This document shows positions 44,811 through 56,889 of a stretch of DNA of 64,000 nt, in pieces (the first letter of the stretch is position 1; each line of letters starts with the position of its first letter). A program made the position numbers and the translations under genes. Under the pieces are notes generated by a model that was given only the letters and a program-made list of their open reading frames with translations, was not told the DNA's origin and ran no database searches. Source of the stretch: Phellopilus nigrolimitatus (lineage: Eukaryota > Basidiomycota > Agaricomycetes > Hymenochaetales > Hymenochaetaceae); assembly GCA_021029095.1 (NCBI GenBank), contig JAJOHG010000074.1, positions 62,001 through 126,000 on the forward strand. The letters are read 5' to 3'.

Positions 44811-47179
44811 ACGGGTAACAGTCTTTTCTTTTGACGGTGGACGCCCATTCTCACGTCTAATCTTGTCTTGATTAATTGCGCAGTTGAGCCATGAGCCCAC
44901 TTTGTGCGCAAAATTTTGACTGTCTGAGATAGTAATTGTCTTCTTAGAAAGAAAACTTCGGCTTAGGGAGGAGCTCCGAGATCGATCTGCACTGAGACAT
45001 CGAAATGGCGTACTTGAGCATGACGCCGGGCTTCTTGATCGGGGTGCTCGACGAACGAGTCAAGCTGTCTAAACGCGGTGTCTGCGGTGTGGTCCGCGGC
45101 CTAAGATGGCACTCATGTCAGGTAGGTTGAGATTGCTGTCAAATTCAAAAGAGAGATTAAACATGGCGTCAACGGGGACGCTGGGAGCCCGTCTACGTTG
45201 GGGTGAGGGAAGTGGCTGAAGGAAGTAAGGCTTCGCCATACCAGACTAAGAGCTGAGTAGGGGTAGTGCGCGGATCGCGCTCCTGTTCCTCAGCGTGCGA
45301 CTCAGGCAGTGTCGCATACCGGAGGGTCGACCTTACGGCCGACGGGCGAGGGGCGTCGATAAACGCTCGATATCGTCATCGTTGCCATCGCAGATTGGGG
45401 ACGCGTCATTGACAGTACGGCATTTGCGGAAGAAATGTGAGAGAACCAAGTCTGAGCGCAAGATCAGTAAGCTGTTCTGGATACTCTTGGCAGGAACAGC
45501 AACAGGCTTTGCTTTCGCTGGCGAACTGTAGCTACGCTTCCCGTCCTTCGGGGCTAGAGAAGATGCCGATGCCGAGAGAGATAAGGGAATGGAGGCTCAC
45601 TTCTGACACTCAGCGAGACATACGGAAGGGTTAAGAAGCGTAGTCAATGTGCTAGCCATCGGCAGCGTAACAGGAACCGGTTTTGGATGAGCGGGGACGG
45701 AAGTGGAAACGGTCTCATCTGTCGCAGCCTTCTCAGACAACGAAATAGGTAAAGGGGACGCCTGGCGAGCACGCCTACCATAAACAGCACGGAGGCTTGA
45801 AGGGTTTCTGATGTTGTGAGAACTCGTTCTTTATGCGCTCGTATCCCTTTTTTCTGCGGACAAGTACACACCTCGCCGTCTTATCTTTCGCTGGGCTTGG
45901 AGAGCGAGAGCAGTCCAGGTGTCTTGGTTAGCTGCACTGACACCTGGGTGACTAGGCGCGACTGTTGCTCAAACATGTCAGATGAAATTGTTTTCGTCTC
46001 CGAGAAACTGCCTGAAGTACGAGAAGAACAGATAGGCAGGCATGGAGTTGACGAGTTGGAGAACTTGGTCAGAGATTTTTGTTTTACATAAGCCGCGAGG
46101 ACTCCCACGTGATTTAAGTACTCCCCCGAGATCTCACGTTTCGCAAAGACAATGTCCTCGCGCAACTACGACGACGCTCACTTCACTTTCATCTCATCGA
46201 GCAGTGATTCGCGCATATGACTTTAACCCAGAGTTATCTTTCTGCTATCAGCTGAGCTGCCTGCCGAAAATGTCGGCGCTGGTACTGGTAACGGCTAAGT
46301 CAGACTTCCGCCTGTGCCAACGGATGCGCCGCTGCGTGCGAAGAGAAGCTAAGCAATGACGCGGGAAAAGAAGAAGAACGGAACGAAGAGGAAGAGAATG
46401 ATGATGGTTCTGTCGCGGAAGGTAGACAGGAAACGGAAGAGCCGCGTTTAGGCGGTGTCGCGCCGTCGCGCCGGCGTCTGCTCACGATCCCCATCATCTC
46501 CACCCCGCTCTGGTTCGCGTTCGACGTGCTCAGCTCAATCAAGGAACATTAAAAGGTCGTGTACTCCAGTCGGTGCGTATCAGTAATCATCTCACATAAC
46601 CTTGTCCCCCTCGTCTACTCTTATATTATATTTCTATTCACCCCTTCGCCTCATAGATACTCTAGGGACCACACGTTCTTCCCCGCCGCGAGTCCGATTG
46701 TCACAGAGTGCCTGAAGGATGGACGACTGTGCATGCGGGGTGCGCAGCTCGCGATGCGTGAGGAGTGGAAGGTCCGGAAGGCCAAGAGGAGTGGGCGGCG
46801 AATAGGCCCTAGGGAGTCGACAATGCGTGTTTTAGGACAGCCTGGGTTTTGCTCTGGCTTAGCGGTCATCCTCGACGGCAAGGAATTAATTTCCTTCGAA
46901 TCGTTATTTTTGCTGATATAAACTACAGACTGTAACTAGAAGTACACGGATTCGAAGGAGGAGTAACGACAATTCGGCCGCTTCGCGTCGTGCTACTCGA
47001 TGGACCGGTTCTTGCGCAGACGAATGCGTGGTAGGACGAGCCAGAGGGCAGAAAACAAGGTACGTGGCGAATTCATTTGAACGCGAGCGACGACATTGAG
47101 CGCGCCCCCTTTATCTAGTCGTCGTCAGTACGGCAGCCGCACACGCGCTGCAGAACCTCTTGTCCGCCGAACTGTCGCT
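44811..47179. other. Region without an assigned gene
   Basis: Weak coding-like remnants only. The minus strand at 45,100-45,290 reads GMAKPYFLQPLPSPQRRRAP and then SVPVDAMFNLSFEFDSNLNL. The plus strand at 46,380-46,550 gives an acidic EEERNEEEENDDG stretch followed by SRRRLLTIPIISTPLWFAFD, ending in TAA. Both look like pieces of real proteins, but I cannot name them. Confidence 0.3.
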
Positions 47180-48212
47180 CTCGATGCGGCCATTATCCAC
47201 CTCATCGAGGATTACTTCAAGAATTTGGCACGCACCCGTGCCCACGTATGTCGTCAACAGTCGGCTCTATGAGGACGCCCGCCGCCGCCAAGCTCCTCAA
47301 ATGCATCGCGCAGAAGTCTGGCGAACTCTGGTTCAACGTACCTCAATCCGGGCGCGATCAACTCAAGCAGGCTCTCCTCGATATCACGCTCACACAGCCC
47401 TTCAAGATCTTCCATCCCTCCGCGCCGCGTGTCATCACCGCGATCGCCTTCATCGACACGAACCTCAAGCAGCGGCCGGATCTCGAATTTATCAACGGCT
47501 GATGTACGTCCCAGCAGGTCACCGACTGCGAGTTCTTCGTTTTCCTCTTCTTCACCGTGCTCGGGGGCATCGTCGAGGGCTTCCGGGAGCATATCTATGC
47601 CGTGCTCACCGTCTTCAAGCACTCCCCTCCAGGGCCCGCGGAACGCAGTTGAGCTCTTTACCCGCCATCCGCGCTGCTTCTTTGCCTCTTCTATCAGGCA
47701 CTCTCGGATAAAGACTCGGACCGCCTTCGCTGTCGGCCTGTCGATGTCAGCCTGCTTGTTGAGTGCTGCGCCCAGGATCTCTCCTCAGTACCAACCCCTC
47801 CTCACTGCGCTGCATCCACACTTCCTCGTTCGATCCAACTCTATCCCGGCCAAGCACAACGCGCACGACAATGCCGCCAGTGTGGTTAGGGCATGATCTT
47901 CTGCAATGCTGCCGCCATGTCGCTCGCTGATGTTACCACTCATCGTCGACGCGCTGCCGTTGAAGAACGACTGCCTCGAAAACTGGCCCATGTTCCACCC
48001 ACTGTTCCTCCTTTTACGCATACGGCCCGGCGTACTCATTCAGAAGATCGACCAGCTGCTGCCTGTGTTCCCGCATGACCCAAACGGGCCCGGTCAGTTT
48101 GGCAACGAGACGCGCGCAGAACTGCTCAATCTCGTGGGGGTGCCCAACGGGGAGAGCCCGACGAAAGACCACGCTACGGCCATTACGGCCTTCTCGATCT
48201 ACGCACGATGAG
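47180..48212 (+). pseudogene. Importin-4/Kap123-like karyopherin remnant, copy 2
   Basis: The plus strand first gives an importin-beta N-terminal block: KLLKCIAQKSGELWFNVPQ near 47,290 and ALLDITLTQPFKIFHPSAPR with VITAIAFIDTNL near 47,370-47,470, then VTDCEFFVFLFFTVLGGIVE near 47,520. After a gap come ALSDKDSDRLRCRPVDVSLL near 47,710 and, from about 47,900, the DALPLKNDCLENWPMFHP, IQKIDQLLPVF and RAELLNLVGV stretches. The central HEAT repeats are missing, and stops and frame changes abound (for example TGA at 47,501 and 48,209). Kap123/importin-4 imports histones and ribosomal proteins. The 3' part duplicates 1-373. Confidence 0.65.
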
Positions 48213-49330
48213 AGAGCACGAAGGAGAGCGCGTCATCTGTTACACCGCATTTGCAGAGCGCTTGAAGTGCACTGAAGCCCACCTCGTGCATCGCGTTCTG
48301 CTTTCATGCCGACACTTTTTCCAGTCTTCACCTGGTAAGCTTCTTTATTCTTTCTGCAACTCTAATTTACTGATAACGAACTAATAGTGCCTCTCTCTTG
48401 AGGAAACCCCGCACTCCGAGGCCATCGACAGACATCGACATCATTACCGGCTGAATCGAGTCCGAGCAGGTCCGCCTTGCCATATTCAAGACGAGCATCG
48501 CGGACACACCTGGCGCATTAGATGAAGCAGGAAGGGGTGAGTTAGACTTCGAAGGCACGGCAAGCCTGCCGCGGCGGCTTGTGACGGAGCGATCGACCGC
48601 ACGCGAGGTGAGTACGCATGTCCCGCTGTTCGTGTTTCTGTGTATGTATTCTGACGAAGAGGCGCAGGGTTGACGACGTCGTTCTTGTTTCTTAAACACT
48701 GCCCTTGACCTCGACTCTCCCGCCGTACGGCAATTGATTATCTCTTTCTTGAGTGCCTTCAACTTCCGGGAGGAGGTGCGCTTTGCTGGGACACATGTCC
48801 TCGGGCCGCTTTTGCAATGGATCGTGTGTGTCGTCTCTGGCGTCGCGCGGCACGGGCACACTCCTTAGGAGACCTATTTGCACTGGCGGCAGCTTGAGCA
48901 TGCAAGCAATTTCAGCAAAAATGAATTTACGTTTGTCAGTTCACTGTACCTGCCCCTTTGCAGCCTCCTGTTCACTCTCGTCGGTCTGCTCACCCATCTT
49001 CTTGCACATTGGACTCCTCTGGTCTCATCCCCGCACACTCTCGCGCCTCTTCTCGGTCAGCTATTAATTGGACTATCGCTGGCGATCTTTCTATACGACA
49101 TACGTAGTCTATCTTCGCACCTCCCAGGCCGACGAGCATCTGTTGCTATCGTATGTGCGTCTGCAAGTTGCCAAGGCACCGCCGACCGCCCCACCGTCCC
49201 TACGCCTTCTCAGCTGGGTGTAAGGTTTGGTAACTTCTTTCGTGCCGCTCGCCAGCTTTGAGCGTCCGCGGCTCGGTGCGAGGACGTGACGCGTGTCGAG
49301 CGTCCGGAGAAACGTGCGCATGTACACCTG
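47830..49330. repeat. Segmental duplication D, copy 2 (direct)
   Basis: Counterpart of 1-1,480, with the same order of importin 3' part, unidentified gene and the terminal CATGTACACC region. It continues upstream with more of the importin gene, which is cut off in copy 1 by the window start. Confidence 0.75.
48390..49261 (+). pseudogene. Unidentified degenerate gene, copy 2
   Basis: Counterpart of 530-1,420. The first exon reads TSIADTPGALDEAGRGELDF and TERSTARE before a GTGAGT donor near 48,608. A later frame (48,878-49,261) is strongly hydrophobic: SLYLPLCSLLFTLVGLLTHL and LLGQLLIGLSLAIFLYDI, suggesting membrane segments. It is better preserved than copy 1 but still lacks a continuous model. 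Family unknown. Confidence 0.4.
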
Positions 49331-50022
49331 GCCCATCAGATAGACATGTAATAAAGGCACGGATTTTGATTTTCTTCTGTAAAAAATTGTCAAAGTACAG
49401 GATGGTCTGCCGCAGAAGGAGAAGAATGAATGGATTTTCCAGTGCCGTTCTCAGTGATGAATGTGGCAGGGCCAAGAGCCGAGATGCGGGGGTGTTTGCA
49501 GGTGAATTCTGGGAAATCACACGCCTTCAGCGGACAAGCGAGGCTCATACTAGCAATGTGTCTACCTCGCTTTTCTCGCCGTGCAAGATACATCATACTA
49601 AACGTCCGTTTCAAGTATGAATCTTTCACGACGCGAAACACAGCGAACTTTGCGCTACATAGGCCAAACTTGTTCGAGGCGCACACATAAAGGGAGCGAA
49701 GTTTGCGAAACCTCAATTCTGTATGTACTGTCGCGCGCCACATCTACAGCCTGTTTCGCAATATACTGCCATGGACACGCGTTTGGGATCCTCCGCCTGC
49801 ACTCTGACCCGATTTTCGCGTTTGAGGGGATTCACGGTGCAAATTACGTACCGCTTCAAATCTAGTTCCTGTCTTTCATGCGTCGCAGCTAGATGGCATC
49901 GCGAGACCCGTCGCAGTACAAAAGCTAGGCGAGGTCGTTGCTTGAACCCATCTTCTTTTCTTTCCTCGGAGGCCATCCTACAGTCGTACAAACAGCCAAC
50001 GAAACTAGCAGTGATACTAACA
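49331..50022. other. Intergenic region
   Basis: No recognised gene. Any upstream exons of the 108-residue gene that follows would lie here. Confidence 0.4.
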
Positions 50023-50426
50023 ATGCCAGAGCTCCGTCCCATCGAGAATAAAACATACCTTCCGATATCGAATAAGGCGGAGTCGCCCCACCCAGATCCG
50101 AAAATCCCGGCCACGATACGAGAATGTACGTTTTACCTTTACGTCCATCCTTCGGAGCCATCCACATGTGCACGGCGTACTGATCCATTATTCCTCCTGC
50201 AGACGCGGAGAGCCGCGGATTCAAAATCACAGTGTGCTTGCACGAGAATCGCAAGGAAAACGGATGGCTGTGGGATCTCGAAGTCGAGGACCGCAAGCAC
50301 GGTGAAAGCAAGAGCTGTGTGATGAGGTGGGAAGCGAAGTTTCCTGAAGAAGTGGAAAAGATTGTGAAGGAAAAGATGGAACAGTGGGAGATTGACGATG
50401 CGGAAAAGAGGCGCATGAGGGCGTAG
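50023..50426 (+). CDS. Candidate small charged protein, 108 residues
   Basis: Two exons, 50,023-50,125 and 50,203-50,426, joined by a GT-AG intron (GTACGT to CTGCAG), give a continuous frame of 327 bases. It starts MPELRPIENKTYLPISN; the second exon contains SRGFKITVCLHENRKENGW and ends with a long charged helix (EEVEKIVKEKMEQWEIDDAE). The splice phase closes exactly (1+2), which supports a real gene, but the start could lie further upstream. A minus-strand frame overlaps and could compete. No family recognised. Confidence 0.5.
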
Positions 50427-51220
50427 TGTAGCAGAACATACCTGTGTGTTATGGTAATAGACTCTGATACGATTATTCGACGCAGTAGTATCAGTGGAGA
50501 TTCTGTCTGGGAGGGGCCGTGCGTGATTATTAATGGCGTATATGTCAGTGTATCTCCACGCCACATCCTCGCGGCTGCTTGTTCTGTCTTTCGAAATCCG
50601 ATGCCGCACCATGCAACGGGCCCCGGTCACAACAAGCTAGCCCAATGGATTCATAATTTACGTACTGTACATCTGGGCTGTAGTTGAGGTGTTGATAATA
50701 ATATCTCCTGTTGCATCTGGCTACTCTGCGGCGCAACAAGAATGAGCGGCCGGTTTAAATGTTTTTTTTTCTTCTTCTTCTTTTTATTTTATTTTATTTT
50801 TTTCCAGCCGTTCGCGAAAATAATGAGACTGGTCAAAACCGAAATCCATGTTCCTTTTTGTGGACTAAGTCGAAACCGCGTCCTCTGTTGGTGAGATCGT
50901 GTCTTGTTAGCTTCATCCTCCTCCTTCCATGCCACTTGCAAAATTTCACTCAACGGCACAATCAAGCTCCTGGACAACAAAAGCATAGATTCAACAAGCA
51001 AGACAAGGAGTTAAGGATATGGCTCTCATCTAGCCGCGGGCTCGCGCTTCAAAAGTTGGGATATATGTAAATTTGCCCTCTGTGGCTCTTAAAGCCCCTT
51101 CGCTCACTTTGTGATTTCCGGGAATGAATAACAAAATTAATTGGATTATAAGTTGCAAGAAACGACAAGGACAGAGTATGAGTCCCAATTTTAAATCTAC
51201 AGATTCTAGGACGCAACACG
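50427..51220. other. Intergenic, with a pyrimidine-rich tract
   Basis: It includes a strongly pyrimidine-biased stretch at about 50,760-50,806 (T-rich with CTT units). No gene recognised. Confidence 0.5.
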
Positions 51221-51410
51221 GACATCAACCCTAGCCGCTCCAGCACACCACGCATCGCGTCCATGTTGCCGTTGTTGTCGAGGTATACGGTGCCCAGCAG
51301 ACTCTCCACGATGTCGCGAGAAAAGCGAAGACGTCCATGCTGAGCGAAAGCCTGTAAAAGAAATTTAGAGGACGCTGCTGTAAAATAGAGTAAAACTTGT
51401 ACTGGCACAC
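51221..51410 (-). pseudogene. Possible RNase III/Dicer C-terminal fragment
   Basis: The minus strand reads FLLQAFAQHGRLRFSRDIVE followed by SLLGTVYLDNNGNMDAM and VLERLGLMSVL. The D-hydrophobic-VE-S-LLG-x-VYLD pattern is that of an RNase III helix with the catalytic acidic residues, as found in the second RNase III domain of Dicer. A possible intron follows. Only this piece is present. A degenerate version of the same DNA lies at about 56,890-56,990, again just upstream of a KIN1 remnant, so Dicer-KIN1 may be an ancestral neighbour pair. Confidence 0.4.
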
Positions 51411-51439
51411 TGCTTGATCGATGCTCGGCACAGCCCGAG

Positions 51440-53000
51440 GACAGCGGTCCTCGTCATGTCGATCTTCATGCTTTTTCGTCTTCGTCTCGACCTCTCGCCT
51501 TTTCGACTTCTCGACTACGGTCCGTATGTTGCTATCTATTCGTAAGTTATTCCCTTTCTTCAGGCCTTTAGTGTGCTAATCTGTGAACCATCCGTCTAGC
51601 GCGAGGATCGTGCAGCAGCCGCAGCAGCAACAACAACAACAACAGCAACAGCAGCAATTTAGCCGCATCCCGTTGCGCTAGTCGTCCTTGCACCGGCGAG
51701 CCCATGATTTTGTAGGAGTTGGAGAGGGTTGACAAGATATAAAAGAAAAAGGGCCTATGTACGTAGTAAAAACTTCTGAACGCGAGCGCGATGCTAACGA
51801 CTACTTCAGCGCCTCGAACGCATGTCCTCCCTACCACGCGCCAGCCATCTGTGAATGGCGCACACCCCCGACCACTGTCAATACCGATGGTGCCCCAGCA
51901 GTACGTCCCAATTGGCGGTGATGATGGTGAGATGCATGCGCCCGCAGCCTCGCAGGTGCCGCTCGAATCGAACACGAACATCCGTACTTAGGAGACGCGC
52001 AGTTCGATTCGTGTGCTGAAAGACTACACTCTCGGAAAGACGATAGGCAACGGGTAGCATGGGAAAAGTCGAATTGACGTATCACGAGCTCACCGGCGTG
52101 AAGGTGCGCAGCAGCGTCAGTGTCAGCAGTTCGATCTGCATACTGACGTTTTTGATTTATATTTATAGGTGATCCCGCCCGCTGTGTACGCATCTCGCGA
52201 TCAAGATCCTCCTGCGAGCCAACATCGCAAGCTCAGGGATGAATGGCGCCCGCCGACAGCGGAGGCGGTGGCGAAGCAAGCGTCGAAGGGGGCATCGAAG
52301 GAGATTCGCACGATGCAGGAGTCGGCGCTGTCGATGCTGCTACACCACCCGTATATCCGCGGCATGCGGGAACTCATCACGTACACGAACCACTACTGCA
52401 TGGTTTTCGAGTACGTCAACGGTGGGCAGATTGCTCGACAACATCATCTGCCGTCTTCGCGAGCGCGTTGCCCGCAGGTCGTCCGCCGAATCGGCTCCGC
52501 ACTCGACTACTGTCACCGCAACAATCGTCTACCGTGACTCAAAATAGAGAACGTCCTCGTTTCCCAGACGGGCAACATCAAGGTCATCGACTGTGGTCTT
52601 TCCAACCTCTACAGTCCCATCGCCCGTCTCTCTACCTTCTGCAGACCTCTATACTTCGCCGCGCTCGAGCTCGCCTATCTCGCATGCGTCGCTAGTCGAC
52701 ATGCAGCGCGAGTCCTCGGACTCAACGGGCGGCTTCCACTCGATGACGGCCCTGCTCCGCCGCCGAGCGCGATGAAACCCCTACCCGTCCCCGCAGCCAT
52801 CAAGGCAAACAGCAGATCGCCTCAATCAGACCAAGTTAAAGCGGATTATAGCATGGAGCTTCCTCGTCTTCCCGCACCTGCGAGCACACATCACTCACGG
52901 CTGTCGTACGACACGCACGCCGTACCGCCGCCGACTTCGCCGAACTTCGCAGCTGCGGCTGCGGCCGCCCCCTAGTTACGCACGCGTGACGCTGGTGCTG
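51440..53000 (+). pseudogene. KIN1: KIN1/MARK-type Ser/Thr kinase remnant, copy 1
   Basis: A 5' region with a CAG-rich polyglutamine exon (51,613-51,657) leads to a YTLGKTIG glycine-loop stretch with an in-frame TAG at about 52,055. The N-lobe follows (ASKEIRTMQESALSMLLHHP at 52,280-52,350; VFEYVNGGQ at 52,400). The catalytic loop is damaged (the His of HRD is Tyr, with a stop after DSK near 52,545), DFG is DCG, and the C-lobe is deleted after YFAALEL. The non-catalytic linker follows immediately (SSDSTGGFH, then [19 protein letters not shown]). KIN1 kinases act in cell polarity and exocytosis. The deletions and active-site losses leave no doubt that this copy is inactive. Confidence 0.85.
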
Positions 53001-53740
53001 AAGCAGACGCTATTGGCAACACTCCCTCAGCCGGTTCGGCGAGCGCGGCGAGCACGCCCGCGAAGACAGAAATGACATACGCGCCGCCCGCATCGATGCA
53101 CCGTCTCAGCCAGTCTCAGCCAACGCCCGATGATGGCGTCGGTGCTCCGCGCCCGGGGCAGCGCGCGCGGTAGCGTGCACGGCGAGCGCGAGCCGCCTGC
53201 TTCGGCTGCAACGGAGCTCGGCACGTTTGCGGAGCGGATGAATGTAGTACCCACACGTAAGCCAGGCGTTTTACAAGCCGCCCCTAAGCTTCCATGCAGC
53301 GACAGTGACGCGTAGCGCGGGCACGCAGTCAACATCTTCCACGCCTGCTGGAGCGAGGGGTATTTCTAACTGGAGAGGAGGCGCGCGAACTAGGACCGGT
53401 GCGACGGCAAATGCGCACTCGGCTGCGACGGCGTCTGCGGATCTCAAGAACGAGGGCGACGACATAACCGAAGGCGGGTCGGGCGTCGGACAGGGTCAGA
53501 ATGCTGAAAGCGACGGCGACAGCGCGGAAGGTGCGGTGGCCGGTGTCGGTGCTGGAAATGGAAGGGGGTCGGGAGGGCGCACGGTGTCGACAGTCGCACA
53601 TGGCACGGTGGAGCGCCGGTTGGCACGGGATAGAGAGCCCGAGCGACTTGCATTTGCACCTGCTGTCGATCTTGCGAGCATCCAAATTGTTGCACTCTTC
53701 TCAATTGCTCGGAAAAATGGTACGCCGGTGAGTTAACATT
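53001..53740 (+). pseudogene. Probable continuation of the KIN1 linker region
   Basis: A long plus-strand frame (53,305-53,736) encodes Gly/Ser/Thr-rich disordered sequence with LKNEGDDITEGGSG and a terminal AVDLASIQI stretch. This is compatible with the low-complexity linker before the KA1 domain in KIN1 proteins, but such sequence is weak evidence. No KA1 domain is recognisable. Confidence 0.3.
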
Positions 53741-53755
53741 CAGTCAGTTCATCTC

Positions 53756-56030
53756 GTGTCTCATTTTTGCTTTCGAAACCAGACTGTTTCGGACTTCGCA
53801 AGGCCGCGTGGAGAAGGCAGGAATGGTCATAGTCACGTTATGGGTTTGCCCAGCGCCAACTCAAATACGATCGCGCTGGCAAACCCTGTAACCTCGTTCT
53901 TTGGCCCGGGCAACACTCTCGGCGGTCCGCCAGCGACGAGCATGTCGATTCCTATTAGCATGCGGCGGCGCGCAGCAGCGGTAACCGCAGGATCGTCGTC
54001 GATAATGACAATACCGCAATGAATCATGCGGTTCCACGCCCAACGGCGCCTGCACCAGAGAGTGCCTCCTCCCGCCAACTCGGGCCTGAACGTGTTCTCG
54101 GCGGAGGAGCAGGAAACCGTCCGCAGCTTCCTGTTGGCGGTAGGGATGTCTGAGGCGGAAAGCAAAGCGCTGGCGGACGACGGGGCGGGGTACGCCGCCG
54201 CGCTTCATGCGGATTTCGAGGCACACATCGCGTCGTCGGAGCGCAGGCGGGCGGTAGAGCGGATGCGGGCGGGGGAGAGGGCGCTGTCGGGTCGAATCCA
54301 GGCGCTGGAGGTGCGCGATCGTCGGGCGCGTGCGCGCTTCGGCTGCGGGTTCGAGTTCAGGTGCAGATGCGAGTGAAGACGATATGGTCTCGGTTTTGCG
54401 CGCCGCGCACCAGCGTCTCGAGCTCGCGCGGACCGCCACCGCAACAGCAACAGTAGCAACCCTCGCCTCCGCCGCATAAGCAAACCCCGTCGTCACCGCC
54501 GCCCATGCGTACTCAACCGCCCAGTTCAAGAGCGCTGCGCTACACGCCACGCACTGGCACGGCCGTCTAAACCGCAGCTGCGCGCGCGCGTACTCGATTC
54601 GCGTCTGTTTGACCGCTGGCACCGTCTCCCGCCCCGCGAATCGACTCACGAAGCACCCCAGGCTGCGGCACTTTCCGGCTGCGGCCTCCCTGCGCAGAAT
54701 GTGCAGGCCAGCGGATATGCCGGCAGTGCGGTGTGCCCGGCCGCTACAAGGACAGCAAGAATGTCGAGAAGTCTGTCCCTGGACCTGAGGGGCCGAGAGT
54801 TGTGTGCGACCAGTGCCGCAAGAAGGTGAAGCACGTCGAGTACCGCGGTACGCTGGATTCCGTGAGCGCAAGCCAGCAGGTGCAGATGATCGCGCACCGC
54901 TCGTCGCACCCCGCGCTCGCGCATTCCCAGTCCCAGTCCGCACTCGCGCACTCTGCGGGCCAGAGCCAGCATGCGTGGTCGGCCGCGCACGTGCGACGAC
55001 GCGCAAGGATACGCTTCTGGATGACCACCATACCGGGTGCGCACAGACGCAATCTCACATGCTGAGTCCCAGGCCCACGAACCATTATCGGGAACACGAA
55101 CGCGACCAGGAGAACCGAGGGGGCTCGAGCCGCTGGCACTCTGGCTCGCCGGTGTCTGCGTACGCCTCCGCGGTGGCGAGCGGGAGGCTGCATCCTGCGG
55201 AATCCTCGCATCTCAGTCAGGGCCAGGCGTATCCCTCGGCAGCAACAAACATGAACGCGAATGACTAGCAAGCCAGGCTGCACGCAAATGCCCGCCGACG
55301 CCGCCTTATATCAACTCTATCTCGACGCGCGAGTAGTACGCAAACGGTTTTTCCTCGCGCGCCCTTCCTCACCAGCATAGTCAGTACCACTCACGGTCCG
55401 CTGCAGCGATTACTGGAGGATGAGGCACAGGGAGCCGTAGTTCGAACGTGAACGAGAAGGACCTACTCGACGGCGATGGGGACGGCAACGTCAAGGAGGA
55501 GGACGCTCTCCTCGACGGCCAGGGCGACGGAGAGTGCGAGGGCGACTTGGACATCGACGCGGAGATCGCGCGCGCCGCAAACGCGTTCTCGTCTTCGCTC
55601 TCTTCGCTCACAAAAGCACAGAATCAGAGTACGACGAAGACCATGCCCTGAGCTACCCGGACCTGAGCGGTGCGGCGACACCATGACATGCACACTCCCG
55701 GGATATCAATGCTTTCGCTAGCGTGGCCGTGTCCTCGAGGGAGGAATCGGGGAAGCGCATTGCCGATGCCGCTGCCCTCGGTTGCCGCTATGGACCCCGC
55801 GCACGCAGTCTCTCGCGAGTACCACGCGTCGTGCGGGCGCGAGTGTGTTTCGCAGATGGACGAGTTTGAAGACGGGTACGACGGGGTCGCGGATGCGGAC
55901 CTCCCTGAGCGCGGGTCGGGTGTCGATGCCGATGGCGAGGAGGACGAGAACGGCGCAGAGGGCTTCGGAGAGTGCGACGCCGACGCGGATGCGGAGATCA
56001 TGGACGCGTTGGATGCGGCTATGAATGGAT
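53756..56030 (+). pseudogene. GATA-like zinc-finger gene, probably degenerate
   Basis: Plus-strand blocks in different frames: a Pro/Ser-rich start; NVFSAEEQETVRSFLLAVGM and SEAESKALADD near 54,085-54,180 with a charged helix; a four-cysteine finger CRQCGVPGRYKDSKN ... PGPEGPRVVCDQCRKK near 54,720-54,830; His/Ser/Gln-rich sequence; and an acidic C-terminus with DIDAEIARAANAFSSS and DADADAEIMDALDAAMNGF ending at about 56,030. The CxxC...CxxC spacing is wider than classical GATA fingers, so DNA binding is uncertain. Many frame changes could be introns, but several lack GT-AG borders, so I favour a decayed copy. Confidence 0.4.
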
Positions 56031-56579
56031 TTTGGACCTTCTGTGATTTCTTTCTGTTTCTTATTTGCTATTTTTCTCTCCCCGTTTCTTTCGCTGCTGC
56101 TTCTCGTGGTCCTTCTCTCCCCTTTTGCGACTCCAAACTGAAATGTTTCCACACATGGTTTCTCGCTTCCATTTGGGCTTCCTCTTCCTCTTCCTCTTTT
56201 TCCTTTGTCCTTCTCGTCTAATCGTCTACGCCGTCTCCGAGGCTCACGTCCATGTCCACGTTTCTCCAGCTGTCGATATGCAACCGCAACAAGGACTCGT
56301 ATGCTAAACATACATAACCGTGTTTTGTTTTGTGTATTCTGTAGTCTTTATAATACTATTTTCCTAACCTTTTCTTCTGTCTTCGTGTTCTGTGTCCTTG
56401 CTATCCTCGCTCGCGAAGATGGAGGCAGATTCGGTAAGCTTGTTTCTGTCGTTCATGAGGTCCTATTATATGACAATAAACTGACTACTGTATCTACAGC
56501 TGTCGCTCTCCCACAACATGTATATCACCAACTTGCCGTATGCCCGTCGTCATTCCGTGTGTCCAGCCGCCCTATGTTC
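56031..56579. other. AT/pyrimidine-rich region
   Basis: A strongly T/C-rich stretch (about 56,040-56,210), then non-coding-looking DNA up to the ISWI remnant. A 131-codon plus-strand frame (56,205-56,600) is hydrophobic but has no recognisable motif. Confidence 0.35.
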
Positions 56580-56846
56580 CGCTCCTGCATACCTCCTTAA
56601 TGTACGGGCGCATCAAGAAAGGACATTACCGAATTTCCTGTGTTCCGCTTTTACTGGCTTTTTAAAAGCCGCACACCGCAGGAGCTGCAGCGCCGATGCA
56701 ACACGCTGCTCGGACTGATCGAGAAGAAGGCAGAGCAGGAACAGCAGCAGGAGGCAAAGACGAAGGGTGGGGCGCGCGGGAAGAAGCGCGCTGTAGACGA
56801 CACTACGAACGCGAGCGCAAGCAGGAAGGGTGGGAAGGCAGCATGA
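56580..56846 (+). pseudogene. ISWI-family chromatin remodeller C-terminal fragment
   Basis: The plus strand reads [20 protein letters not shown] and [19 protein letters not shown], then a Lys/Arg-rich tail ending GGKAA and TGA. This is the end of the SLIDE-domain region of ISWI ATPases (Isw1/Isw2). Just upstream the expected helix ([17 protein letters not shown]) is present only across a frameshift. The ATPase, HAND and SANT parts are absent, so this is a remnant. Confidence 0.7.
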
Positions 56847-56889
56847 TGAACGGCGCTTAAGACGGCCTGGCTAGAGGAAGCGGGGGCCG

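Noticed and set aside
47254..47622. 122-codon minus-strand acidic frame
   Set aside because: It is the antisense of the importin remnant, whose plus-strand motifs are recognisable.
53861..55006. 381-codon minus-strand frame
   Set aside because: It is antisense to the zinc-finger-like gene, Arg/Ala-rich and without recognisable domains, so treated as a shadow.
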